NCBI GenBank assembly: GCA_046757725.1
Contig: JBHHYU010000001.1
Coordinates: 46,026-110,025, forward strand
Source of the DNA: JBHHYU01 sp046757725
GTDB lineage: Bacteria > Desulfobacterota > Binatia > UBA9968
DNA: 64,000 nt
Direction of reading: 5' to 3'
The notes under the pieces were generated by a model that did not search any database, had not been told where the DNA came from, and saw only the letters and a program-made list of their open reading frames with translations. How positions within the stretch are numbered: the first letter of the stretch is position 1; the number at the start of each line of letters is the position of its first letter. Below, piece by piece: positions 1-8,381 of this stretch. The translations under genes and the position numbers were made by a program.

Positions 1-303
1 CAGCACCACTTCTGCGGCTGATTTTTTTTCCGTTGGGTGAAGGTCAACTGGAATACCTCTACCGTTGTCAATAACCGTAACGCTATTGTCGATATGGATC
101 GTGACAGCAATCTGGTCGCACTGACCGGCCAAGCATTCATCAATTGAGTTATCCACAACCTCATAGATTAAATGATGCAAACCCCTCTGACTGGTATCGC
201 CGATATACATACCAGGTCTTTTTCTTACCGCCTCCAGTCCCTCAAGTACTTTAATTTTATCGGCTTTATAGTCAGACTGGGGGGAAGATTTTATTTTGGT
301 CAT
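1..303 (-). CDS. gyrB: DNA gyrase subunit B, N-terminal part (runs off left edge)
   Basis: The frame reading leftward from the ATG at 303 encodes the first 101 residues of the GyrB/ParE ATPase (GHKL fold) and continues beyond the window. Visible motifs are KRPGMYIGDT (about 28-37), the EVVDNSIDE helix (48-56) with the catalytic-base Glu and Mg-binding Asn, and the ATP-lid DNGRGIP box (79-85). GyrB is the ATP-hydrolysing subunit that drives negative supercoiling with GyrA. The N-terminus is short and typical of GyrB, but ParE cannot be wholly excluded without the C-terminal half. A good sigma70 promoter lies at 368-396 on the same strand. The gene diverges from the transporter at 643. Confidence 0.93.
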   Translation of the reverse strand, partial: MTKIKSSPQSDYKADKIKVLEGLEAVRKRPGMYIGDTSQRGLHHLIYEVVDNSIDECLAGQCDQIAVTIHIDNSVTVIDNGRGIPVDLHPTEKKSAAEVVL

Positions 304-367
304 TTTTTATACACGGTTCAGGTTTAGATTTGCTTGGAAAGTCTAGGGGTTAGATCCGTTTACAAGC

Positions 368-396
368 ATAATAAACTCTACCGAAAAAGGGGTCAA
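368..396 (-). promoter_or_regulatory. Predicted sigma70 promoter of gyrB
   Basis: On the minus strand a TTGACC -35 (396-391) is followed after 17 nt by a TATTAT -10 (373-368). Each hexamer matches consensus at 5 of 6 positions. Transcription would start near 360, giving a ~57 nt leader to the gyrB ATG. Confidence 0.6.
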
Positions 397-454
397 AAGT
401 AAAGCAAAAAGTGACCTTGAAAGCGGTTAAATTTGGGCTTAATTCAATAGTTTT

Positions 455-482
455 TTGACAAACGCTTCCGTCTCCTTATACT
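455..482 (+). promoter_or_regulatory. Predicted sigma70 promoter upstream of AEC transporter
   Basis: A perfect TTGACA (455-460) is followed by a 16 nt spacer and TATACT (477-482). It points toward the transporter at 643 and implies a ~155 nt leader. The 304-642 intergenic stretch otherwise holds only the divergent gyrB promoter. A 7-codon ORF (ATG at 624, stop at 648-650) overlaps the transporter start codon and could be a leader peptide, but nothing else supports it. Confidence 0.55.
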
Positions 483-642
483 GGACATGGATCCTCCAAA
501 AAACCTTACGTAAGCAGAGCGCAGATAAAGCTTTTCCCAACGCTCTGGAACTTTAGCCACTGATCGAAAAGAAGATGGTTTTACACACGGAGCCAGATTT
601 GGGTGGTTGAAGGGAACTGACGCATGAAGTTACAAAGTACCT

Positions 643-1518
643 ATGCATAGGATTGGACCTCTTTCTCCGGTAATCCCCGTTTTTCTTCTGATTGCGATCG
701 GGTTTTTCTTTGCCCGGTGGAAAAAGATCAGCCTGGTCCCCGTCACAGAGATTATTGTTTACCTCGGGGCTCCCTGCCTGGTCTTTACCTCGCTGACCAC
801 CAGGCCGATCCTCGGTGCAGATATCGCAGTCATTCTGCTCGGTGCCCTTGGGATCATCGCAGGGGTTGGGTTGCTGATTCGGCTTTATTCCTTGGTCTTT
901 CATTTTTCTTCTAGGGGCTTTGCCCTCCCTTTACTCTTTATGAATGCCGGCAATATGGGGATCCCTTTAGCCCTTTTCGCCTTTGGCGAGGCCGGGTTGC
1001 AGAGGGCCTCTCTTTTTTTTGTAATCATGTCAACCCTACACTATTCCCTTGGAATTTATGTCCTTAGCGGAAAGGGCAGTTGGAAAGAGATCTTTCGTTT
1101 ACCACTCATTTACGCAACCGTTTTTGGCCTACTGGTTAACCTTGCCGGACTCAGCGTTCCTGACCCGGTCTTTAAAGCACTCTGGCTCCTTGGCTATTCC
1201 ACTATTCCTCTAATGCTGATCAGCCTGGGTTATCGTCTTCAAAGTATTCAGTCAGTCATGTGGGCCCATTCCGTTGGCGGCGCGCTCATCCGCATCGTTG
1301 GCGGATTCGCGTCCGCCTATGGAACGGTAACCCTGCTTGGAATTCACGGAATCAACCGCCAAGTTATTCTTCTTTATGGCTGCCTCCCCTCGGCTGTGGT
1401 CAACTTCGTGCTCACCGAGAAATATGGTCAGGACCCTGAGCTCGCCGCGTCTATTATCCTCCTTACTACCCTTTTCTCATTTGCGACAGTCCCCCTGGTC
1501 TTCTGGTTCATCTTATGA
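643..1518 (+). CDS. AEC-family (auxin efflux carrier/MdcF-like) transporter
   Basis: This 291-residue, strongly hydrophobic protein with roughly nine to ten predicted membrane spans matches the AEC/Mem_trans family. It shows the early FFARWKKIS loop, the mid-protein NAGNMGIPLALFAFGE segment (the conserved N-x-G-x-x-G-x-P motif typical of the family) and the GCLPSAVVNFVLTEKYGQDPE segment near the end. Members export or import small carboxylates (malonate, malate) or auxin-like acids in the inner membrane; the substrate here cannot be read. The length is normal (290-320). The ATG at 643 has no obvious Shine-Dalgarno sequence. The gene stands alone, divergent from gyrB. Confidence 0.82.
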   Translation: MHRIGPLSPVIPVFLLIAIGFFFARWKKISLVPVTEIIVYLGAPCLVFTSLTTRPILGADIAVILLGALGIIAGVGLLIRLYSLVFHFSSRGFALPLLFMNAGNMGIPLALFAFGEAGLQRASLFFVIMSTLHYSLGIYVLSGKGSWKEIFRLPLIYATVFGLLVNLAGLSVPDPVFKALWLLGYSTIPLMLISLGYRLQSIQSVMWAHSVGGALIRIVGGFASAYGTVTLLGIHGINRQVILLYGCLPSAVVNFVLTEKYGQDPELAASIILLTTLFSFATVPLVFWFIL

Positions 1519-1665
1519 GGCAATTATACCCAGGCCGGGTGAAAGATCCTCCAACCATAAAAAGGTGAAATAATGAATAATATATTGTAGCAGGTCGGAA
1601 AAAATACCGGCGCGGTTAGGTGGCACGCAAGGTTATTCTCGTTCTGGGAAAAAGAGAATGGTGAT

Positions 1666-3282
1666 CTATGTTCGGCTCCAGCGCCAAAAAAAACCTAACC
1701 CGAGACCGAGAAAGCACAGAAGCGGCAACAGGCTGATCAGCCTGCCCGACCATAAGAATTCTCCCAGGTTAAAAGAGTTCCAGTGGTCCGGAATGGTGCC
1801 TCCCGGCTGATAAACGCGGCGAAATGGCGATTCATAAATACCAATCGGATTCGCTGACACCGGCCCTTCAAGAAGTTCCTCACCGATGTGTTCTCCAGAC
1901 GGGTGGGAAAGAATCAATCGTATCGTCTGCCCTCGAAGCAAGGGTAAAAGGTATTGGCCCATCGGATTTGGAATCCCTTGCGGAAAGCGCGGATCGACGG
2001 CCGTCGCTAGAAGCATGGTCAATGCTGAAAACATGGCCAAGACGAGTGTGGCGCGGAAGCACTTCTGAAAAACAGGCGTCAGCGAGAGACATAGAAACGG
2101 TAAAGCGGGAATTAAAAAGCGCGGGCCCATGGCCCACCCGCCATCCCACGAGTTATACGAGGAATTCGTAAACAGGAATCCGAGGAAGATTGCGATCCAC
2201 AGCACAATCTCCGCCCGCTTCTGCTGCTCGCTTGCCGTTAGCCAAATACCTAAACCCGAGAGGAAAAGCACTGGAGAAGTGAAAAACAAACCGCGGTAGC
2301 CGGAAAAGAGCAAAGCAACCATAATTTCAAATCGGGGCCGACCAAACATACCTAAACTGAGCCCTTGATGCAGCATCCATTCGCCTTGGTAAGCGTAAGA
2401 AATCGTCACCGGGCTGCCGAAACACAATAAATTATACCATCCGAGCACGGCTACAGGCGGTATCGCCCCCGCAATAAAAGAAAGGACCTTCCAGCGAGGT
2501 CGAGTTGCCCAGAAGACGTAAAGCGTAAAGCAGGCTACAGTGATAATGGAGGTATATTGCATGAGTAAGATAGTCCCACTGACGACACCCGCGACAAAAA
2601 GGATAAGTGCGGGACGAACGGATGCGATCCCACTGTTTTTGTTAACCAAAAGGAGTAAATAAACAAAAAGAGATAGTACGGCGACAAGATCATGCTCAAT
2701 TAGCATCGTGGAATACGGCAGCATGAGTGTTCCCAAGCCAAACGTTAATGTTGAGGCAATATGAGCCCAGGCGGGAGATGAAGGAAAAAGCTGAAGCGAG
2801 GTCCGGTAAAAGATAACACCTCCAAGGGCCGCGATGAGGGATACCGAGAAGACGGTCGTGAAGTAGACATTCATAGTCATTGGCCACCAGTGATCCGGAT
2901 GGATACCCAGGAGACGGTCAACGTTATAGACGATAAAATAAGCCGGCACTGCGCTAAGAACGGCTCCGGGAGGTTTATTTGGGTAAATATGGCTGCCAAA
3001 TCGCGATACATCTCCAGTATTCCAAGCCGTGCTGATCTGCTCAAGCGGAAGATCTGCGAGCGCAGATGGAGGGAACGTTAGCCGGCGGAGCGCCAGCCTC
3101 CCTTCCCGGTCGGGGCCAGCGGTGTAAAGCGAAAAATTCTCAATTTCTAACGTACCCTCTTCAACAATGGAGCGAACTTGGTCAAATCTGCCGTTTACGC
3201 CCCACCCTCCGCCTTGATAGAAATAGGCATAGGTGAGGAGAAGCATGAAGAAGATCGTCAGATCTATGCGTATTTTCCTCAC
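1666..3282 (-). CDS. Polytopic membrane protein, GT-C / dolichyl-phosphate-mannosyltransferase-like
   Basis: A ~540-residue integral membrane protein. A first hydrophobic helix (IDLTIFFMLLLTYAYFYQ) is followed by a soluble loop with the YPNKPPGA motif and then about ten further helices. The short acidic/aromatic loop after TM1 and the Y-P-x-K-P-P-G element are seen in bacterial GT-C glycosyltransferases (GT39/ArnT/PMT-like) that use polyprenyl-phosphate sugars at the periplasmic face. I cannot assign donor or acceptor. The frame is open up to 3399 (TTG), but the extra 39 residues are polar and unlike a membrane N-terminus, so I prefer the GTG at 3282. The gene stands alone, between the transporter (convergent) and a mobile element. 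Confidence 0.6.
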   Translation of the reverse strand: MRKIRIDLTIFFMLLLTYAYFYQGGGWGVNGRFDQVRSIVEEGTLEIENFSLYTAGPDREGRLALRRLTFPPSALADLPLEQISTAWNTGDVSRFGSHIYPNKPPGAVLSAVPAYFIVYNVDRLLGIHPDHWWPMTMNVYFTTVFSVSLIAALGGVIFYRTSLQLFPSSPAWAHIASTLTFGLGTLMLPYSTMLIEHDLVAVLSLFVYLLLLVNKNSGIASVRPALILFVAGVVSGTILLMQYTSIITVACFTLYVFWATRPRWKVLSFIAGAIPPVAVLGWYNLLCFGSPVTISYAYQGEWMLHQGLSLGMFGRPRFEIMVALLFSGYRGLFFTSPVLFLSGLGIWLTASEQQKRAEIVLWIAIFLGFLFTNSSYNSWDGGWAMGPRFLIPALPFLCLSLTPVFQKCFRATLVLAMFSALTMLLATAVDPRFPQGIPNPMGQYLLPLLRGQTIRLILSHPSGEHIGEELLEGPVSANPIGIYESPFRRVYQPGGTIPDHWNSFNLGEFLWSGRLISLLPLLCFLGLGLGFFWRWSRT

Positions 3283-3579
3283 CTCTTTTAAATGATGAAA
3301 CTTTTTGCCGGGACAGGTAGAGGTCGAAACTACTTTCGAACGACCTGGCGGCAGTTCACCTACGTTGGAAACTACAATCCCAGGGCCTTTGTTTTGCAAA
3401 GAAAGTATCCGATATGACGAATGATGTCAAAATAATGGAGACACTTTGGCAAACGGCTCCGACCGGGTAGTTTAGGGTGCTGGTGACGGATTCGGGACTG
3501 CGGAAGGCGGGCTGATCGGTGACCGCCGTAGAAACCCTGAATTTCTGATACTCAACCTCACAAACCATTTGCTGCTATC

Positions 3580-3588
3580 ATTTAACTC
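3580..3588. repeat. Left 9 bp target-site duplication of element copy A
   Basis: ATTTAACTC occurs here and again at 3956-3964, exactly abutting both ends of the 367 bp element. This is the footprint of a transposition event. Confidence 0.85.
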
Positions 3589-3955
3589 GGCTCTACCGTA
3601 AAAAGAGTGCTGTTCCAGTTAAACACAGGGGGCCCGCTCCTCAGTGAGAGCCGATAGACCTGTACTTCTCTGCCCCCTAAGCTGTTAACCCATTAGGCCC
3701 ATTTCCCTCAAGTCTCTTTAGGGTCGGCCGTCTCCCTCTCCTCGGAGCCTACCCCCTGCGCCGTGCACCCATGTATCCGGTTCCGAGGGAGGAGACCTGG
3801 AGGCCTGGGGCACGGGGAGGTGGAGGTTTAAGGCAGGCCCAGGCCGTTGGAGAGCTCAGCCGAAGGGGACGGGAGGGTGGCCGTCGAGGCACAGGACTTA
3901 TTGACTCAGGCCGGAAGGTTTTTTCCTGAGGAACCACACTAATTAACGGTGAGCC
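3589..3955 (-). mobile_element. MITE-like non-autonomous element, copy A (367 bp)
   Basis: Ends are GGCTCTACCGT at 3589 and, read inward from 3955 on the other strand, GGCTCACCGTTAA. They form ~13 bp imperfect terminal inverted repeats. A perfect 9 bp target duplication (ATTTAACTC) flanks it. The segment about 3738-3937 is the inverse of 14480-14680 (copy B), with about nine in ten bases equal by hand alignment; the centres differ. It encodes no transposase, and short open frames in it are not conserved between copies. The strand given is the one on which it aligns colinearly with copy B. The right TSD ends one base before the TTGACA -35 box of the B12 operon promoter. The parent IS family is unknown to me; 9 bp duplications occur in IS1, IS4, IS5 and others. 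Confidence 0.88.
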
Positions 3956-3964
3956 ATTTAACTC
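3956..3964. repeat. Right 9 bp target-site duplication of element copy A
   Basis: Second copy of ATTTAACTC. Its last base (3964) is directly followed by TTGACA at 3965. Confidence 0.85.
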
Positions 3965-3991
3965 TTGACAAGCATTTTACCTCGTTATAGT
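3965..3991 (+). promoter_or_regulatory. Predicted promoter of the B12-uptake operon
   Basis: Perfect TTGACA at 3965-3970, then a 15 nt spacer and TATAGT (3986-3991). The spacer is shorter than the ideal 17. It lies just before the first cobalamin riboswitch, and the mobile element abuts its upstream edge. Confidence 0.5.
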
Positions 3992-4004
3992 TTCTTTTCA
4001 CTTT

Positions 4005-4203
4005 GATTCAGTGCTCTAAGGCGTCATAGGGAAGTCCGGTGCAATTCCGGCGCGGTCCCGCCACTGTAATTGGGTAAGTTCTCCTGCGCTTCAAAGCCAC
4101 TGTCCTGAGATGAGTTAAAAGGATGGGAAGGCCGCAGGAAGTTGGAGGGTTGAATTAAACTCCTTCCAGACCCATAAGCCAGGAGACCTGCCTAGAGCCA
4201 AAT
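4005..4203 (+). ncRNA. Cobalamin (B12) riboswitch 1, upstream of tonB
   Basis: Sequence hallmarks of the adenosylcobalamin riboswitch are present in order: the P3-P4 core around 4051-4069 (gcgcggtcccgccactgt), the P6 region with CACTGTCC at about 4098-4105, and the B12 box GCCAGGAGACCTGCC at 4178-4192. It switches off downstream genes when B12 is plentiful. A likely intrinsic terminator sits at 4377-4404, so the mechanism is probably transcription termination before tonB. Confidence 0.93.
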
Positions 4204-4376
4204 AACCCGACTTTCCGAAGGAGAGAGAAAGGTTCACCTTGTCCGCTCGGTCCTCAAATCCAATCCCTTGTTATTACGGTGAGGTCGAAACTTCCGGGAT
4301 TTGGTGTTTGCAATTTTGACCCCTTCCCTCTCGTTTTCGGCATAGTCCTGAACCCTTTTTGAGTGTTGCTAGAAAA

Positions 4377-4404
4377 GCCTGGTGGCGCCGGGGCGATTTT
4401 TTTT
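4377..4404 (+). terminator. Leader terminator (riboswitch expression platform)
   Basis: GC-rich imperfect hairpin from G4377 to C4394 (GCCTGG arm against CC.GGGGC) followed by GA and eight T residues (4397-4404), ending 19 nt before the tonB ATG. Position and form fit the OFF state of riboswitch 1. It also rules out a tonB start at 4382. Confidence 0.6.
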
Positions 4405-4423
4405 GGTACAGGGAGCCGCACAC

Positions 4424-5368
4424 ATGAGATTGTCTCCATTCCTTGGCATCTCCGTTTTACTGCACGCTTTAATTCTTACGTTGCCATCCTGGTCTTCTCA
4501 GTCAGGGCAAGGGCATGAGATCATCCCTGTGGCTTTGTTCATGACAGAGCATGCTGGAGATCATGGGCTGATCCCGGTGGGCAACAAAATCGGTTTGGAT
4601 GTATCTGAACCACTGTTACCGGGCAGGCCAGAGCAAACTGTACGCGAAGAGCCGCGAAAACTTAAAAAGGCACGATCGACTATGAGCGACACGCTTAAGT
4701 TCCAGAATCGCCCGGTTAAACAGCAGACGCCCGTGAAGAGACGAGTGAAAAAATATCAAACCACAAGGGTTTTGGCGGGTCGGAGTTTTGATAGACTCGG
4801 CCCCGCCGCAAGCATCGCGACGAAAAGTCGGGCCCTTGGCCAAGAGAAGGACATTCAGAGGCCAAAAGTCCCTGCGGAGGTTGTAAGCCGGCGGGGCTTA
4901 TCTGAGTGGTACATCAACGAAGCTGGTACGGAAGATCCGCTGTTAGGGGAGTTGACTAAAGGTGAGACTGTGGCGCCCAAAGATGGCGGCCGGGAAGGGG
5001 TGGAATCCGGGAAAAACAACCTACCCTTGGCAGATCAAGCTCAGTCGGCGATGGATCCTATCTCGGAAAGTCGGCAGAAAGGAGGTCTTACACAGGCGGG
5101 TTATGAGTATTGGTTCAATCCGGAATATCCTAAAAAGGCAAGAAAAGAAGGTTGGGAGGGAACTACCGTGCTCAGGGTCTTAGTCGATGAACAGGGAAAC
5201 TCTAGAAGGATTCAGATAACGCGAAGCTCCGGTTTCGAATCTCTCGATCAGGTGGCAGTGAAAGCAGTCAAGCGCTGGCATTTTCATCCGGCCCAACGAG
5301 GGGCCAAACCGGTGCCGAGCTGGGTCAAAATCCCGATCGTCTTTCGTCTCAACGGTGGCAACATGTAA
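4424..5368 (+). CDS. tonB: TonB-family energy-transducing protein
   Basis: A 314-residue TonB-like protein. An N-terminal signal-anchor helix (FLGISVLLHALILTLPSW) is followed by a long basic, flexible periplasmic linker (about 70-215). The C-terminal TonB/TolA fold (about 230-314) has the YPKKARKEGWEGTTVLRVLV strand-helix start, SSGFESLDQVAVKAVKRWHF and the closing IVFRL strand. It couples ExbBD proton motive force to outer-membrane receptors, here presumably the BtuB encoded next. The ATG at 4424 is preferred because the upstream ATG lies within the leader terminator. No exbB/exbD is present in the window. It lies between two cobalamin riboswitches, so it appears dedicated to B12 uptake. The linker lacks the Pro-rich (EP/KP) repeats of classical TonB. 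Confidence 0.88.
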   Translation: MRLSPFLGISVLLHALILTLPSWSSQSGQGHEIIPVALFMTEHAGDHGLIPVGNKIGLDVSEPLLPGRPEQTVREEPRKLKKARSTMSDTLKFQNRPVKQQTPVKRRVKKYQTTRVLAGRSFDRLGPAASIATKSRALGQEKDIQRPKVPAEVVSRRGLSEWYINEAGTEDPLLGELTKGETVAPKDGGREGVESGKNNLPLADQAQSAMDPISESRQKGGLTQAGYEYWFNPEYPKKARKEGWEGTTVLRVLVDEQGNSRRIQITRSSGFESLDQVAVKAVKRWHFHPAQRGAKPVPSWVKIPIVFRLNGGNM

Positions 5369-5382
5369 ATAGGCAAGACTCA

Positions 5383-5552
5383 TATCTATTGGCTGCAGAT
5401 CGGATTCGAGGGAAAGGGGTGAAATTCCCCTGCTGCCCCGCAACTGTGATGGCCACGAAAGCCGCAGGTATCAGCCACTGTCCTGAGCCAAGTCAAAGGA
5501 TGGGAAGGCGCGGCGAGTAGGTTAAAGCCTAAGCCAGGAGACCTGTCCATTC
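5383..5552 (+). ncRNA. Cobalamin (B12) riboswitch 2, upstream of btuB
   Basis: A second complete cobalamin riboswitch begins just after the tonB stop codon. The core CTGCCCCGCAACTGTGATGG is at 5430-5449, CACTGTCCTGAGCC at 5476-5489, and the B12 box GCCAGGAGACCTG at 5533-5545. No promoter is evident between tonB and it, so it is an internal switch. A small hairpin TCCCCC-TTC-GTGGGA (5564-5578) just ahead of the GGAGAGGAGG ribosome site suggests translational control of btuB, but this is inference. Confidence 0.93.
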
Positions 5553-5590
5553 TGCCTTAACGATCCCCCTTCGTGGGAGAGGAGGTTCTC

Positions 5591-7438
5591 ATGAAACGAT
5601 CCATATTTTTTGTCTTTCTTCTCTTCGTCAGTTTTCTCACGAGCATATCCTCTGGAGTGGAACCTGAGGAAAAAACTCTCGAGCCTGTCGTGGTGACGGC
5701 GACCCGGATTGAAACTCCCGTAAAAGAGGTTACAACCTCGATCACCGTGATCACGGAAAAGGAAATTAGGGAACAGCAGGCGGAAACGGTTTTGGATGTT
5801 TTACGTGACGTGCCGGGGGTAGATGTGATTCAAACCGGTTCTCGGGGAGCAGTTGCCTCGGTGTTTATTCGTGGCTCCAATTCGAACCAAGTTTTAGTGC
5901 TCGTGGATGGCATGGAGGTTAACAGCGTTACGGCAGGACTGTTTGATTTCGCCCATCTGCTTACAGATAACGTTGAGCGAATTGAAATCTTGAGGGGAGC
6001 CGGTGGCACTCTCCACGGCTCAAAGGCGGTCGGCGGTGTTATCAACATCTTGACTAAAAAAGGGAAGGCTGGGCCCGAACTGATTACCTCCCTGGAAGGA
6101 GGAAACGGTTCCACTCATCGGGAAACGGTTAATTTTTCAGGCGGGTCAGACAGGTGGAACTACTCCGTGACGGGAAGTTTCTTAAAAACAGACGGGTTTC
6201 GCAGGGTCAATGACGATTATAAAAACATCTCCGGCTCAGCAAAGCTTGGCCTTAAGCCGATGGATCATGCCTCTCTGACCGCGACTTTCTGGACGACTGA
6301 AACGAGACTCGGGCTTTCGAACAGCAACAACTTTCTTTCCGTTCCGGATCCCAATGACCGTCAAGAAGACCAATTCTGGGCCGGTCGCATACAGTGGAAA
6401 CACGAGCCGGTGAAAAGTTTGGACTATCGTTTTGGCTTGGGAATGACGCAGGGTCATCAGCGGAACGTTACAAGGATCGACTCAATAGATACGACAAACA
6501 GAATCAGTCGTATTCGGCCTCAAATTATCAATCCGGAGTTCCAGATCCATTACCGCTTGAATCGGCTCGCTGAACTCACCTTCGGTGTAGATTGGGATAT
6601 CAGAGAGGCAAAATTCAGTGGGATTCAACCCAAGCAGAATAACCAGGCCCTCTACGTTCAAAACCGTTTCCACATGCTGGACGAGAATTTTATCGTAGTA
6701 GGGGGGATCCGTTGGGACCATAATGAAGACTTCGGTCAAGAGTGGAGCCCCTCCGGCTCGTTTGCCTATCTCGTTCCAAAGCTGGGTACGAAACTTAAGG
6801 CCAATTATGTGCAGAGTTTCCGCGCCCCAACCTTTAATGACCTCTTTTTTCCCGGTTTTAGTGATCCTAATCTGAGCCCGGAGACGGCCTGGGAAACCGA
6901 TATTGGAATTGAGCAGCCTTTATTTAAGGATCGATTACACTTGGAGGCGATTTACTTTCATAGGGAGGTTAAGGACCTCATCGTCTTCCGGGGATTTAGT
7001 CCCGAGAACGTGGGCCAGGCGATCTTCGATGGTGTGGAATTTATCGCAGCGCTCAAGTTGCCTTGGGGGCTTTCGTGGCGGGGAAACTACACTTTCCTAA
7101 ACATCAGCGATCGCATCATCCGCCGGCCCAAACATAAAGGAAACTTGACGCTTAATTACAAGAATGGTCCCCTTAACTTCAACCTGAATACCCACATTAC
7201 GGGGCGGCGTCTGGATATTGATGCCAATACCTTCCGTACGATCGACAAGGGAGGATACACGCGTTTTGATCTTGCTGCCTCATACGTGCTTCCCTGGCGA
7301 GCTCCTGGAGTCAAATCGGTCAGCCTTTACGGTAAAATTGAAAATCTCTTTGACAGGGGATATGAGGAGGCCGACGGCTTCCGTGCGCGACCTATCAATT
7401 TCCTGATCGGGATTCGAGGAGCATTCGGGAGGAATTAG
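5591..7438 (+). CDS. btuB: TonB-dependent vitamin B12 outer-membrane receptor
   Basis: A 615-residue TonB-dependent receptor with a Sec signal peptide (KRSIFFVFLLFVSFLTSISS), the TonB box EPVVVTATRIETP just after it, a plug domain (about 40-160: TVLDVLRDVPGVDV, SVFIRGSNSNQVLVLVDG, VERIEILRGAGGTLHGSKAVGGVINI) and a 22-strand-type beta-barrel with the family's RAPTFNDLFFPG and NPDLSPE-like (DPNLSPETAWETDIG) segments. Length equals that of known BtuB (about 600). B12 specificity is inferred from the riboswitch and the btuFCD genes. The start is the ATG at 5591 with an excellent GGAGG; a GTG at 5573 is in frame but overlaps the ribosome site. The C-terminal residue is Asn, not the usual aromatic. 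Confidence 0.93.
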   Translation: MKRSIFFVFLLFVSFLTSISSGVEPEEKTLEPVVVTATRIETPVKEVTTSITVITEKEIREQQAETVLDVLRDVPGVDVIQTGSRGAVASVFIRGSNSNQVLVLVDGMEVNSVTAGLFDFAHLLTDNVERIEILRGAGGTLHGSKAVGGVINILTKKGKAGPELITSLEGGNGSTHRETVNFSGGSDRWNYSVTGSFLKTDGFRRVNDDYKNISGSAKLGLKPMDHASLTATFWTTETRLGLSNSNNFLSVPDPNDRQEDQFWAGRIQWKHEPVKSLDYRFGLGMTQGHQRNVTRIDSIDTTNRISRIRPQIINPEFQIHYRLNRLAELTFGVDWDIREAKFSGIQPKQNNQALYVQNRFHMLDENFIVVGGIRWDHNEDFGQEWSPSGSFAYLVPKLGTKLKANYVQSFRAPTFNDLFFPGFSDPNLSPETAWETDIGIEQPLFKDRLHLEAIYFHREVKDLIVFRGFSPENVGQAIFDGVEFIAALKLPWGLSWRGNYTFLNISDRIIRRPKHKGNLTLNYKNGPLNFNLNTHITGRRLDIDANTFRTIDKGGYTRFDLAASYVLPWRAPGVKSVSLYGKIENLFDRGYEEADGFRARPINFLIGIRGAFGRN

Positions 7439-7445
7439 ACCATTG

Positions 7446-8381
7446 ATGTTCTCACGCGCCAATGTTCTGTTCGCCCTTTTCTTGTCTCTTCTGTTTTTCA
7501 CAGGCTGCAAAATGCGGTCGCCGGAAGGAGATAGACGGGTCGTGGACGACCTGGGAAATCAGGTAACGATCAAAGGACAAGTGGAAAGGATTGTCTCACT
7601 GGTGCCCACTAACTCGGAAATGGTCTGCCTCCTGGATTGCGCACGTTTGAAAGGAGGGACCCGCTACGATCGTTTTCCGCCAGAGTTAGTCAGAAGGATC
7701 CGGGAAAGGCAAGTCGAGATCATTGGAGGTGGGTTCGACGCCAGCCTGGAGAAAATCGTCCAGATTGCACCCGACCTGATTTTAGCGAACGGCCCCAGTC
7801 AGCAAAGAGTTGTGACGTCGCTGAAAAGACTGGGTTATTCGGTCTTGAGGATCTGGCCACAAGATCTTGAAAGCCTCAAAAGAGACTTTTTGGTCCTGGG
7901 AGAGATTCTGGATCGGGAGGTCAAAGCGAAAGAGATTTTGAAGGAGGTCGAACGGGGCTTCGCGGCAATTCAGATTAAGACCAAACGGAAAAGACGCAAG
8001 ACAGTTTACCTTCAAATGTGGTCTGACCCCATGATCACTGTGGGAAAAAAATCCTTTCCTCATTGGCTCCTCTCCGCAGCGGGAGGGATCAATATCTTCG
8101 AGGATCTGGCTTTCGACTCTGGCCAGGTCGGCCTAGAATGGATCCTCGGGCGGGATCCGGAGGTGCTGATCTTCCTAACGGGGCAGGAGGCTTTTGTGAA
8201 GCGAGCCGTCACGCGCACTGAGTGGAAATCGATCCGGGCCGTTCAAAATGGTCATATCTGCTTTGTAGATGCGGCTGATATCCGACGCGGCGTTCGGTTC
8301 CTCGATGGATTGGTAAAACTCCACCGATGTCTATTTGGAACCGCGCAAGCCGGTCAGGGCGATCCGAGGGGCAAACCATGA
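7446..8381 (+). CDS. btuF: Cobalamin ABC transporter substrate-binding lipoprotein
   Basis: A 311-residue periplasmic binding protein of the BtuF/FecB/FhuD helical-backbone class. The N-terminus carries a lipoprotein signal with a FTGC lipobox (Cys about 21), so it is anchored rather than free. Typical features follow: RVVDDLGNQVTIKGQVERIVSLVPTNSEMVC, the GGGFDASLEKIVQIAPDLILA segment, and the second lobe with WSDPMITVGKKSFPHWLLSAAGG. It delivers B12 to BtuCD. It starts 8 nt after btuB and overlaps btuC by four bases (ATGA), indicating translational coupling. Confidence 0.88.
   Translation: MFSRANVLFALFLSLLFFTGCKMRSPEGDRRVVDDLGNQVTIKGQVERIVSLVPTNSEMVCLLDCARLKGGTRYDRFPPELVRRIRERQVEIIGGGFDASLEKIVQIAPDLILANGPSQQRVVTSLKRLGYSVLRIWPQDLESLKRDFLVLGEILDREVKAKEILKEVERGFAAIQIKTKRKRRKTVYLQMWSDPMITVGKKSFPHWLLSAAGGINIFEDLAFDSGQVGLEWILGRDPEVLIFLTGQEAFVKRAVTRTEWKSIRAVQNGHICFVDAADIRRGVRFLDGLVKLHRCLFGTAQAGQGDPRGKP

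Noticed and set aside
148..157. TTATCCACA, a perfect DnaA-box string, and TTATACACG near 307
   Set aside because: The first is coding for the conserved Val-Val-Asp-Asn of GyrB, and no cluster of boxes or AT-rich unwinding region accompanies them, so an origin is not supported.
3749..3937. 62-codon minus-strand frame within element copy A
   Set aside because: Copy B, which is otherwise similar here, does not keep the frame; it looks non-coding.
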